A stretch of DNA of 5,254 bases from Deltaproteobacteria bacterium (GTDB taxonomy: Bacteria > Desulfobacterota > Desulfobacteria > Desulfobacterales > SURF-15), in assembly GCA_024644775.1 (NCBI GenBank), contig JAHEHB010000384.1, positions 1 to 5,254 on the forward strand, in the 5' to 3' direction. Every line of letters begins with the position of its first letter. The first letter of the stretch is position 1. Of the stretch, positions 1 to 5,254 are shown one piece after another. The translations under genes were made by a program, and so were the position numbers. The notes beneath the pieces are model-generated. The model did no database searches and was not told the origin of the DNA. It saw nothing but the letters and a program-made list of their open reading frames with translations.

Positions 1-2
1 CT

Positions 3-893
3 TCGCTTCGTTTGCTCCACAAGGAACTTTCAAACAAGGCAGCAGAATTTCATCCGGTGAAAAAGATCGGACGAACCCACCTTCAGGATGCGGTTCCCAT
101 GCGTCTCGGCCAGGAGTTTTCAGGATACGCCCGGCAAGTTGTGTTGGGCATACAGCGTATTATGTCGGTTGAAGATCGGTTGTCGGAACTCGCGCTGGGG
201 GGAACAGCCGTGGGAAGCGGCTTGAATGCTCCCCCTCAATTTGCCGCCAGGGTTATTGCACTGATTTCAAAGCACACGAAAATAGCCTTTAAAGAAGCTG
301 AAAATCATTTCGAAGCACAGGCTGCACAGGATGCGGCCATGGAAGCCAGTGGCGCCCTTAAGACAATTGCCGTGAGTCTCGTAAAAATATCAAATGACAT
401 CCGGTGGCTTTCCTCGGGTCCGAGATGCGGGCTTGGAGAAATCAACCTTCCTTCGTTACAACCCGGCTCTTCCATCATGCCGGGAAAAGTGAATCCGGTG
501 ATACCCGAGTCGGTCATCCAGGTGGCTGCTCAAGTTTTCGGAAACGATACGACCATTATGTTTGGCTGCCAAGCGGGCAATTTTGAACTAAACGTCATGT
601 TGCCGGTTATTGCATACAATCTACTAGAATCGATCCGGTTGCTCGCATCGGTTACGAACGTTTTTTCCGAAAAGTGCATTCGTGGTATTTCCGCCAATCG
701 CGAGACCTGCGCCGCAAACATTGAAAAAAGTTTGGCGATGGCAACCGGATTGGTGCCGCATATCGGCTATGACAAAGCCGCCGCCATTGCAAAAACCGCC
801 TATAAAACAGGGAAAACCATCCGTGAAGTGGCCCTTGAAGAAAATGTGTTGCCGGCAGATCTACTGAATGAAATATTGGACAATAGTGAATAG
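3..893 (+). CDS. fumC: Class II fumarate hydratase, C-terminal two thirds (5' end outside window)
   Basis: The reading frame is open from the left edge, so the start lies outside the window; about 160 N-terminal residues are missing by comparison with E. coli FumC (about 467 aa). The enzyme interconverts fumarate and (S)-malate in the cytoplasm as a homotetramer. Visible signatures are GRTHLQDA (catalytic-type His codon at 78-80), GGTAVGSGLN, SSGPRCGLGEI, and the superfamily loop GSSIMPGKVNP beginning near 465, whose second Ser is the usual catalytic base. GNFELNV and HIGYDKAA favour fumarase over aspartase, which usually reads GQLELNV or similar. However, PVIPE after the loop and GRTHLQDAVPMRLGQEF are shared with some aspartases, so aspartate ammonia-lyase is the main alternative. 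The protein ends in EILDNSE, roughly ten residues short of the usual tail after the LDP-type motif; the core is intact. A ubiA-like gene follows after 9 nt, suggesting co-transcription. Confidence 0.85.
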   Translation, partial: SLRLLHKELSNKAAEFHPVKKIGRTHLQDAVPMRLGQEFSGYARQVVLGIQRIMSVEDRLSELALGGTAVGSGLNAPPQFAARVIALISKHTKIAFKEAENHFEAQAAQDAAMEASGALKTIAVSLVKISNDIRWLSSGPRCGLGEINLPSLQPGSSIMPGKVNPVIPESVIQVAAQVFGNDTTIMFGCQAGNFELNVMLPVIAYNLLESIRLLASVTNVFSEKCIRGISANRETCAANIEKSLAMATGLVPHIGYDKAAAIAKTAYKTGKTIREVALEENVLPADLLNEILDNSE

Positions 894-902
894 GCCTTTT
901 TC

Positions 903-1847
903 TTGAACGAAACGTCAATCATTCTCCAACCATCAGGCATGGCCCGAGTCAAACTCTTTTTTGCCCTGTCTCGGACGCCCCATGGGTTGCTCGATATGGC
1001 CACACCCGCCTTGGGGGCATTGCTGTGGTTGGGTGCTTTCCCATCGTGGGCAGTGGCGATATTGGGTTTGATGACTGTATTTGCGGGCTACACATCAGTC
1101 TATGCGCTAAACGATTTGGTGGATTATCGCGTCGATAAAGAGAGAGTTCAGTTTGGCAGATTGCGTGCATCCGATAATTATTTGGACGATGTGCTGGTTC
1201 GCCACCCTATCGCTCATGGATTGTTGAGCTACAAATCCGGTTTTTACTGGATGATATCATGGGCTTTGATAGCACTTTTGGGTGCCTATCTACTGAATCC
1301 GGTGTGTGTTGTTATATTTCTTGGTGGCTGCTTACTGGAGACGGGTTACTGCCTTTTACTCAAGATTAGCTATCTTCGAACGTTCGTCAGCGGCGGTGTG
1401 AAGACCACCGGCGCTATTGCGGCTGTTTTTGCGGTTGATCCGGAACCCTCTGCCGTTTTCGTGGTTATTTTGTTTCTATGGTTGTTTTTCTGGGAGGTCG
1501 GTGGTCAGAACATTCCCCACGACTGGGCCGATATAGAAGAAGATCAACGATTGGAAACCCAAACCATTCCGGTTCGGTTTGGGCCGATAACTTCTACAAA
1601 CATCATTCTTTTCTCTCTCTTCCTCACGGTAATATTCAATATTTTTACTTTTTACTATTCTCAAACTGCATTTGAGATTCCATTTGTATTTTTTTCCGGC
1701 GTAATCGGGCTTTTTCTGCTCGTTATTCCGGCAACACAGCTTTACAAAACAAAGGATCGCCGCCATGCCATGGCCTTGTTCAATAAGGCGAGTTACTATC
1801 CTCTGGCGCTATTTATTTTGGTACTGATGAAACTATTGTTCACCTAG
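903..1847 (+). CDS. UbiA-family membrane prenyltransferase
   Basis: This is an integral membrane protein of the UbiA superfamily, which transfers a polyprenyl chain from its diphosphate to an aromatic acceptor in quinone or haem biosynthesis. The first Asp-rich motif is N70-D71-x-x-D74-x-x-x-D78 and the second is D210-x-x-x-D214 followed by T219, T221, P223 and G227; these bind the Mg-diphosphate. About eight to nine hydrophobic segments are visible, the clearest near residues 33-69, 114-153, 160-202, 234-252, 260-280 and 298-313. Between the first motif and the HPIAHGLLS segment (101-109; compare RPLPSGRIS in typical members) lies a loop of about 19 residues. A TTG start at 903 with a weak TAGG eight bases upstream is used; ATG at 939 (302 aa) is equally possible and has no better ribosome site. 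The acceptor cannot be read from sequence. With ubiE nearby, MenA, UbiA or the futalosine-pathway MqnP role are all candidates, so no gene symbol is given. Confidence 0.85.
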   Translation: MNETSIILQPSGMARVKLFFALSRTPHGLLDMATPALGALLWLGAFPSWAVAILGLMTVFAGYTSVYALNDLVDYRVDKERVQFGRLRASDNYLDDVLVRHPIAHGLLSYKSGFYWMISWALIALLGAYLLNPVCVVIFLGGCLLETGYCLLLKISYLRTFVSGGVKTTGAIAAVFAVDPEPSAVFVVILFLWLFFWEVGGQNIPHDWADIEEDQRLETQTIPVRFGPITSTNIILFSLFLTVIFNIFTFYYSQTAFEIPFVFFSGVIGLFLLVIPATQLYKTKDRRHAMALFNKASYYPLALFILVLMKLLFT

Positions 1848-1848
1848 C

Positions 1849-1853
1849 AGGAG
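1849..1853 (+). promoter_or_regulatory. Ribosome binding site AGGAG that fixes the downstream start
   Basis: AGGAG lies 1 nt before ATG 1855 and 7 nt before ATG 1861. The second spacing is normal and the first is too short for initiation, so the b5/DUF2231 gene should start at 1861. The site begins 1 nt after the stop codon of the ubiA-like gene, consistent with translation along a shared transcript. Confidence 0.75.
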
Positions 1854-1860
1854 TATGCAG

Positions 1861-2577
1861 ATGAAAGAGTTTACGCTACAAGAGCTTTTAGAGTATAACG
1901 GCAAAAACGGAAAACCCGCTTACATTGCGTATCAGGGAAAAGTCTATGACGTTAGCGACAGCAAACTGTGGAGATTAGGTCTTCACATGAAACGCCACCA
2001 GGCCGGAAAGGATCTTACCACCGACCTTCAAGCCGCTCCTCATGAACCGGATGTTCTGGACCGATTACCTCAGGTGGGGCTGTTGGCAAAGGCATACGTG
2101 ATCGAGCCGAAGATGCCGGCGATTTTATCGAAGCTTATCAAACGGTACCCCATGCTTCGTCGCCATCCTCACCCAATGACCGTCCACTTTCCAATTGTAT
2201 TTATGTTTTCGACAACTCTGTTTAACATCCTTTACCTGATTACGGGGATAAAGTCCTTTGAAACTACTGCGTTACATTGCTTAACAGCAGGGATTTTGTT
2301 TACTATCGTTGCCACAATTACCGGATTTTATACCTGGTGGATGAACTATCTTTCCCAGTCGATGCACGCTGTTTCTATCAAGAGCCGGGTTGCGATCGTT
2401 TTGTTGATTGTCGCTATTGTTTCCTTTGCCTGGCGGGTTATGAACCCGAATATTTTAGATGAAATAAGTATCGGTAGTGTTATCTATTTTCTACTCATCC
2501 TGTCCTTGACACCATTGGTGACCATCAACGGGTGGTTCGGGGCATCGCTGACGTTTCCCACCGAAACGGAACAATAG
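1861..2577 (+). CDS. Cytochrome b5-like domain fused to DUF2231 membrane domain
   Basis: The 238-residue protein has two parts. Residues 3-80 match the short prokaryotic cytochrome b5-like haem/steroid-binding domain: FTLQELLEYNGKNG, then GKVYDVSDS (26-34), then H46-Q-A-G-K-D-L-T in the place of the b5 HPGG haem loop, and APH with H61, then LPQVG (69-73). H46 and H61 (or H42) are candidate haem ligands. Residues 100-238 look like DUF2231: RRHPHPMTVHFPI (100-112) opens four hydrophobic segments near 108-128, 137-160, 176-194 and 203-222, with H139 in the second and a closing NGWFGASLTFP. No signal peptide is seen, so the b5 part is probably cytoplasmic. DUF2231 has no established activity known to me; haem binding or membrane electron transfer is inferred. 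The start at 1861 rather than 1855 follows from the AGGAG spacing. The gene follows the ubiA-like gene by 13 nt and is the last of the plus-strand group. Confidence 0.85.
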   Translation: MKEFTLQELLEYNGKNGKPAYIAYQGKVYDVSDSKLWRLGLHMKRHQAGKDLTTDLQAAPHEPDVLDRLPQVGLLAKAYVIEPKMPAILSKLIKRYPMLRRHPHPMTVHFPIVFMFSTTLFNILYLITGIKSFETTALHCLTAGILFTIVATITGFYTWWMNYLSQSMHAVSIKSRVAIVLLIVAIVSFAWRVMNPNILDEISIGSVIYFLLILSLTPLVTINGWFGASLTFPTETEQ

Positions 2578-2594
2578 GGTTGTTGGGGTTTTTT
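2570..2594 (+). terminator. Weak candidate terminator at the end of the plus-strand genes
   Basis: AACAA (2570-2574) and TTGTT (2580-2584) form a 5-bp stem over the TAG stop codon, followed by GGGG and six T residues (2589-2594). Just upstream CGTTTC (2552-2557) and GAAACG (2563-2568) form another 6-bp stem with a 5-nt loop inside the coding end. The T run supports termination, but the stem next to it is AT-rich and short and is separated from the T run by four G, so this is tentative. Confidence 0.3.
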
Positions 2595-2628
2595 CAACCT
2601 GGAACGTTGAACCCTGAACCGCTCAACC
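2593..2628. repeat. Degenerate 7-bp tandem repeat (TGAACC type) between convergent genes
   Basis: Five consecutive units can be read: TTCAACC (2593-2599), TGGAACG (2600-2606), TTGAACC (2607-2613), CTGAACC (2614-2620) and GCTCAACC (2621-2628, one base longer). The consensus is about YTGAACC. Because some units carry TCAAC and others GTTGA, the array also folds: TTCAAC (2593-2598) pairs with GTTGAA (2606-2611) over a 7-nt loop, and GGGTT (2586-2590) can pair with AACCC (2610-2614) as an outer extension. The last unit contains the kinase stop codon (2623-2625, TGA on the minus strand), so the repeat runs into the coding end of that gene. Confidence 0.6.
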
Positions 2629-4302
2629 TATATCTGAACACGCCGGAATTCGGATTCCGAAGATGGTTCCCCGGGGTCCGGTCTCCATCACCTCGATGTC
2701 GGCGTGGTGTTCTTTAATGATTCCATAGCTGATGGAAAGCCCAAGCCCCGTTCCTTTTCCGACCTCTTTGGTAGTGAAGAAGGGATCGAATATTTTATCG
2801 ACCATTTCAGAGGGAATTCCGCAGCCGGTATCCTTTATTAGAATTTCAACCCAGTCGCCACGGCCATCCGTACATCGCGTGATAATCTCCAATTTCCCTG
2901 CAAGTGGCTGTAAGTAGGCATTCGCCTCCGTTTTGTTCGTTGATTGCCCCGTTGCAATTTTTGTTTCGATGGCATCCCTGGCATTCGTGATAAGGTTTAA
3001 TAATACCTGTTCAAGTTTATTGGCGTCTCCCTTGACCAGTGGTAGATGGGAAGATAGTCTCTTTACGGTTTCAATGTTTCGAAGACGAAGCTGTTGTCCG
3101 ATCATTAGGAATACATCTTCGACAACTTTGTTTACCTGGGTCGGTTCGAAATCAGACAATGATTGGCGGGAAAAGGCCCGTAGGTGATTGATTATATTTG
3201 TCATTCGAGCAGTGTTTTTTTCGATTCTCTTCAATGATGTGGTATGTTCTCTGCCAGGCCCGGTGTTTGCCAATAGTTTCTGTGCATATCCTCGGATGAC
3301 CATCAACGGCTGATTCAATTCATGGACAATACCGGCAGCTAACTCACCAATGGAAGCCAGTTTTGCAGATTGAACGAGTTGGGATTGAGTGCTCTTAAGC
3401 TCTCTGTAAGCCTTTCTGAGATCCCCTTCCACTCGTTTACGCTGATGGATTTCTTCATGAAGTTTTAGGTTCGCTTTTGTTAATTCCGCTGTTCGTTCTT
3501 CCACTCGCCGTTCAAGATCTTCGTGGGCTTTCCGTAATGCTTCCTCTGCAGATTTGCGGAGTGTGACATCCCGAACGATTACAAGGGCTTCATCTTTACC
3601 GCTCACCACTATTCGATTCTCCACATCCAGTGAATGTTTATCGACTTGAAGCCGATGATCGAACACCTGGGTTTCGCCGGTTTCAGTTGCCTGGTTCAAG
3701 TGATGAGAAAGCTGATAGGCAAAATCACCAGGAAAAATTTCCGCCACCGTCTTTTTCGGAGAATCTTCGATGAATATCATCTCATCAAAAGGTTTCGATT
3801 TTTTGTATTCCAACACGGATCCGTCTTTATGAATCCGAATCATCATATCCGGCAGGGCATGCAACAATGCCCGGTTTTTTTCTTCGCTTTTTCGGAGTTT
3901 CTCCATCGCATGGGAAGACCGCAGCAAATAACGGATTCTGTGTTCGAGTATGAGCCAGTTAATCGGTTTGGTAATAAAATCTGTGGCCCCTGCATCATAG
4001 GCACGTTGAATCGATTCAACATCGTCTAAGCTGGTTGCCATCAGTACAGGAATGTTCTTTCCTTTCGGGGTGCTGCGGAGTCTTGTACAGGTCTTAAAGC
4101 CGTTTAGTTTCGGCATTACCACATCCAGTAGAATAATATCAGGAGGCACCTTGGAAACGGCATCCAACGCCAGTTCGCCGTTTTCAGCAACGTTTACCGT
4201 ATACCCCGCTTTTCCTAACGTTTTTTGTGCCAATAACCGCATTGCCGGATCATCGTCCACAACTAAAATCAAGGATGGTTCCGTTTGAAAATTTGAATCC
4301 AT
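2623..4302 (-). CDS. Soluble hybrid sensor kinase: receiver - PAS - HisKA - HATPase
   Basis: Numbered from ATG 4302 (559 aa). Residues 10-125 are a response-regulator receiver: acidic D16-D18, phospho-acceptor D60 in ILLDVVMP, T90 and K112 in TKP. Residues about 139-251 look like a PAS domain (LLHALPDMMIRIHKDGSVLEY to VIVRDVTLRK), followed by a charged coiled coil at about 251-314. The HisKA domain has phospho-acceptor H327 in VHELNQP. The ATPase domain has the N box (N436, N440, D443), DTGCGIP at 491-497, FDPFFTTK at 505-512 and GKGTGLGLS at 515-523, so all catalytic motifs are intact. No membrane segment or signal peptide is present, so it acts in the cytoplasm. The PAS part has no Cys, which argues against a thiol sensor there; the ligand is unknown. 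ATG 4302 has AAGGGA 11 nt upstream (long spacing); ATG 4335 would add 11 residues but shows no ribosome site. The gene follows ubiE by about 65 nt on the same strand. No separate output regulator is in the window. Confidence 0.9.
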   Translation of the reverse strand: MDSNFQTEPSLILVVDDDPAMRLLAQKTLGKAGYTVNVAENGELALDAVSKVPPDIILLDVVMPKLNGFKTCTRLRSTPKGKNIPVLMATSLDDVESIQRAYDAGATDFITKPINWLILEHRIRYLLRSSHAMEKLRKSEEKNRALLHALPDMMIRIHKDGSVLEYKKSKPFDEMIFIEDSPKKTVAEIFPGDFAYQLSHHLNQATETGETQVFDHRLQVDKHSLDVENRIVVSGKDEALVIVRDVTLRKSAEEALRKAHEDLERRVEERTAELTKANLKLHEEIHQRKRVEGDLRKAYRELKSTQSQLVQSAKLASIGELAAGIVHELNQPLMVIRGYAQKLLANTGPGREHTTSLKRIEKNTARMTNIINHLRAFSRQSLSDFEPTQVNKVVEDVFLMIGQQLRLRNIETVKRLSSHLPLVKGDANKLEQVLLNLITNARDAIETKIATGQSTNKTEANAYLQPLAGKLEIITRCTDGRGDWVEILIKDTGCGIPSEMVDKIFDPFFTTKEVGKGTGLGLSISYGIIKEHHADIEVMETGPRGTIFGIRIPACSDIG

Positions 4303-4362
4303 TAAGTTTTGAATCCCTTTCTGTGTATAAAACATCGGAGTTTTTGGAGGGGAGCTTGAATC

Positions 4363-4384
4363 TCGGATCAGGGTTTGATTCCGA
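4363..4384 (-). other. Hairpin over the ubiE stop codon
   Basis: TCGGATCA (4363-4370) pairs with TGA (4376-4378) plus TCCGA (4380-4384), giving eight base pairs with one bulged T at 4379 and a 5-nt loop. The ubiE stop codon (4368-4370) lies in one arm. No T run follows on the minus strand, so it is not a standard intrinsic terminator. It could protect the ubiE mRNA end or set its ratio to the kinase gene, or be chance. Confidence 0.35.
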
Positions 4385-5180
4385 TATGGATTGCAGCAAT
4401 ACCGTTTGTCAATTTTCGATAGGAAACTCGCGAAAATCCGATACGTACCAGTACATCTGATAATTCCTCAGGCAGCAGAAACATTCTGATTGTCTCGGAA
4501 AGGCAGGCATACGGTTTGCCGGAGCCCACAATGATCCGTCCTATAACCGGCATTAAAAAAAAGGAATAAAGATCATACAACCGGCAAAAGAATGGATTCG
4601 TCGGTTTGGAGAATTCCAGACACATCAATTTTCCTCCTGATTTCAGGACGCGATACATCTCTTTAAATCCCGTTTCCAGGTGTGTTACATTCCGAATACC
4701 AAACCCAACTAGAGCCCCATCAAAATAAGCATTGGGAAATGATATCCTCTCTGCATCTCCCTGCACAAATTGTATCCGATGTCTATCAGATATCTGACTT
4801 ACTTTTTGAACACCCGCTTGCAACATGGCTTGGTTAATATCATAGACGACGATTTTCCCAGTCTCACCGACTGTGGTCGAAGCCAGAATGGAAAGATCGG
4901 CGGTACCGCCGCAGATGTCAATAACGCGGTCACCAGCCCCAAGGTTCAACAGTCTAATGGCTTTCCGCTTCCAGAGATGGTGAATGCCAAGACTTAGGAT
5001 CGAATTCATTAAATCGTATCTGCGAGCCACTCGGTCGAAATGGGAGCGCACATGTTCGCTTTTTTCTGCGGTAGGTATCTTCTGGAAACCGAAATATGCG
5101 GTTTTCACACGATTGATACGCTCTTCAAAGTGAGCGCTCCGTGTTTCTTTTTCAGACCATGTGGGGATTTTTTTTAACAT
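4368..5180 (-). CDS. ubiE: UbiE/MenG quinone C-methyltransferase
   Basis: A class I SAM-dependent methyltransferase of the UbiE/MenG family, which methylates demethylmenaquinol (or the ubiquinone precursor) late in quinone synthesis, in the cytoplasm at the membrane. Numbered from ATG 5180 (270 aa): FGFQKIP at 30-36, HFDRVARRYDLMN at 47-59, SLGIHHLWKR at 63-72, SAM motif I VIDICGGTAD at 86-95, acidic D114 after strand 2, GDAE near 141-144, GFGIRNVT at 159-166, LEFSKP at 188-193, and SETIRMFLLPEEL at 228-240. These match E. coli UbiE (251 aa) almost throughout. Motif I reads CGGTAD where AGGTGD is usual. About 27 residues before AYFGFQ have no counterpart in E. coli; a GTG codon just before this point (5108) would remove them but lacks a well-spaced ribosome site. 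ATG 5180 has AGAGAG five bases upstream, whereas ATG 5207 has none. In an anaerobe the expected product is menaquinone. The sensor kinase gene lies downstream. Confidence 0.92.
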   Translation of the reverse strand: MLKKIPTWSEKETRSAHFEERINRVKTAYFGFQKIPTAEKSEHVRSHFDRVARRYDLMNSILSLGIHHLWKRKAIRLLNLGAGDRVIDICGGTADLSILASTTVGETGKIVVYDINQAMLQAGVQKVSQISDRHRIQFVQGDAERISFPNAYFDGALVGFGIRNVTHLETGFKEMYRVLKSGGKLMCLEFSKPTNPFFCRLYDLYSFFLMPVIGRIIVGSGKPYACLSETIRMFLLPEELSDVLVRIGFSRVSYRKLTNGIAAIHIGIKP

Positions 5181-5185
5181 CAATT

Positions 5186-5191
5186 CTCTCT
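5186..5191 (-). promoter_or_regulatory. Ribosome binding site AGAGAG before ubiE
   Basis: On the minus strand AGAGAG lies 5 nt before ATG 5180. The region before the earlier ATG at 5207 has no purine-rich site, so the shorter 270-residue product is preferred over 279 residues. Confidence 0.5.
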
Positions 5192-5212
5192 GCACCGTAA
5201 AAACCATATTTT

Positions 5213-5239
5213 GTCAGGGCTATAACACAGGGTTGTCAA
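5213..5239 (-). promoter_or_regulatory. Possible promoter region of ubiE with TTGACA box
   Basis: The minus strand has a perfect TTGACA at 5239-5234. No good -10 box stands 17 nt downstream; CAAAAT is at about 20 nt spacing. The motif TGACAA occurs twice with starts 22 bp apart (about two helical turns), which could be an operator pair or chance. If transcription starts here, it would begin close to or after ATG 5207, which agrees with translation from 5180. Confidence 0.25.
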
Positions 5240-5254
5240 AAACTCCAGAAATTG

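Noticed and set aside
12..14. TTG 12 as the real start of the fumarase gene
   Set aside because: The frame is open to the edge and the N-terminal third of the enzyme, including essential parts, would be missing; the gene is cut by the window.
305..918. Open frames on the minus strand across the fumarase gene (305-517, 530-721, 652-918)
   Set aside because: They lie antisense to a clear fumarase, have no recognisable domains and are low-complexity or Arg/Ser-rich shadows of its codons.
1855..1860. ATG 1855 as start of the b5/DUF2231 gene
   Set aside because: It is only 1 nt from AGGAG; ATG 1861 has normal 7-nt spacing.
3634..4029. 131-residue plus-strand open frame antisense to the kinase gene
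   Set aside because: It is opposite the PAS and receiver region of a kinase with all motifs intact, shows no domain and has no ribosome site that I can see.
4344..4460. Plus-strand GGAGGGGAG followed by TTG 4356 and a short open frame
   Set aside because: The purine-rich site looks good, but the 34-residue frame is antisense to the end of ubiE and shows no family resemblance; the purine tract is simply the complement of the C-rich leader.
1..5254. CRISPR array, tRNA, rRNA, insertion sequence or phage genes
   Set aside because: No spaced direct repeats of suitable length, cloverleaf-like segments, transposase motifs or terminal inverted repeats were seen; nearly all of the window is accounted for by five housekeeping-type genes.

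Overview
The window carries five protein-coding genes in two convergent groups and almost no non-coding DNA. Three genes run on the plus strand: the 3' part of a class II fumarase gene (fumC), a UbiA-type membrane prenyltransferase, and a small membrane protein joining a cytochrome b5-like domain to a DUF2231 domain. Two run on the minus strand: ubiE/menG, the quinone C-methyltransferase, followed by a soluble sensor kinase with an N-terminal receiver domain.

The sequence suggests a Gram-negative-type bacterium of moderate GC with a menaquinone-based respiratory chain. The UbiA, DUF2231/b5 and REC-PAS-kinase types, and a short intergenic heptamer array of the TGAACC kind, recall sulfate-reducing Desulfobacterota. 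That placement comes from memory of such genomes and is an inference; no rRNA or other taxonomic marker is present.

Layout: fumC (3-893, 5' end outside the window) is followed after 9 nt by the ubiA-like gene (903-1847), then after 13 nt by the b5/DUF2231 gene (1861-2577, with a clear AGGAG ribosome site at 1849-1853). This spacing suggests one transcript. The groups meet tail to tail in 2578-2622, which holds weak hairpins, a T6 run and a degenerate 7-bp repeat whose last unit supplies the stop codon of the kinase gene. On the minus strand ubiE (5180-4368) lies upstream of the kinase (4302-2623), with a 65-nt gap containing a C-rich tract and a hairpin over the ubiE stop. A possible promoter lies at the right edge of the window.

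Working together: fumarase, a prenyltransferase and the quinone methyltransferase fit central carbon flow through succinate/fumarate plus synthesis of the membrane quinone that serves that step. The b5/DUF2231 protein could be a haem-bearing membrane redox partner, but this is inferred only from domain type and position. The kinase has no dedicated output regulator in the window and its signal is unknown. Most of the window is ordinary housekeeping DNA. The points most worth checking are the UbiA/b5-DUF2231 pairing, the unusual loop in the UbiA protein and the heptamer array. No CRISPR array, tRNA, rRNA or insertion sequence was seen.
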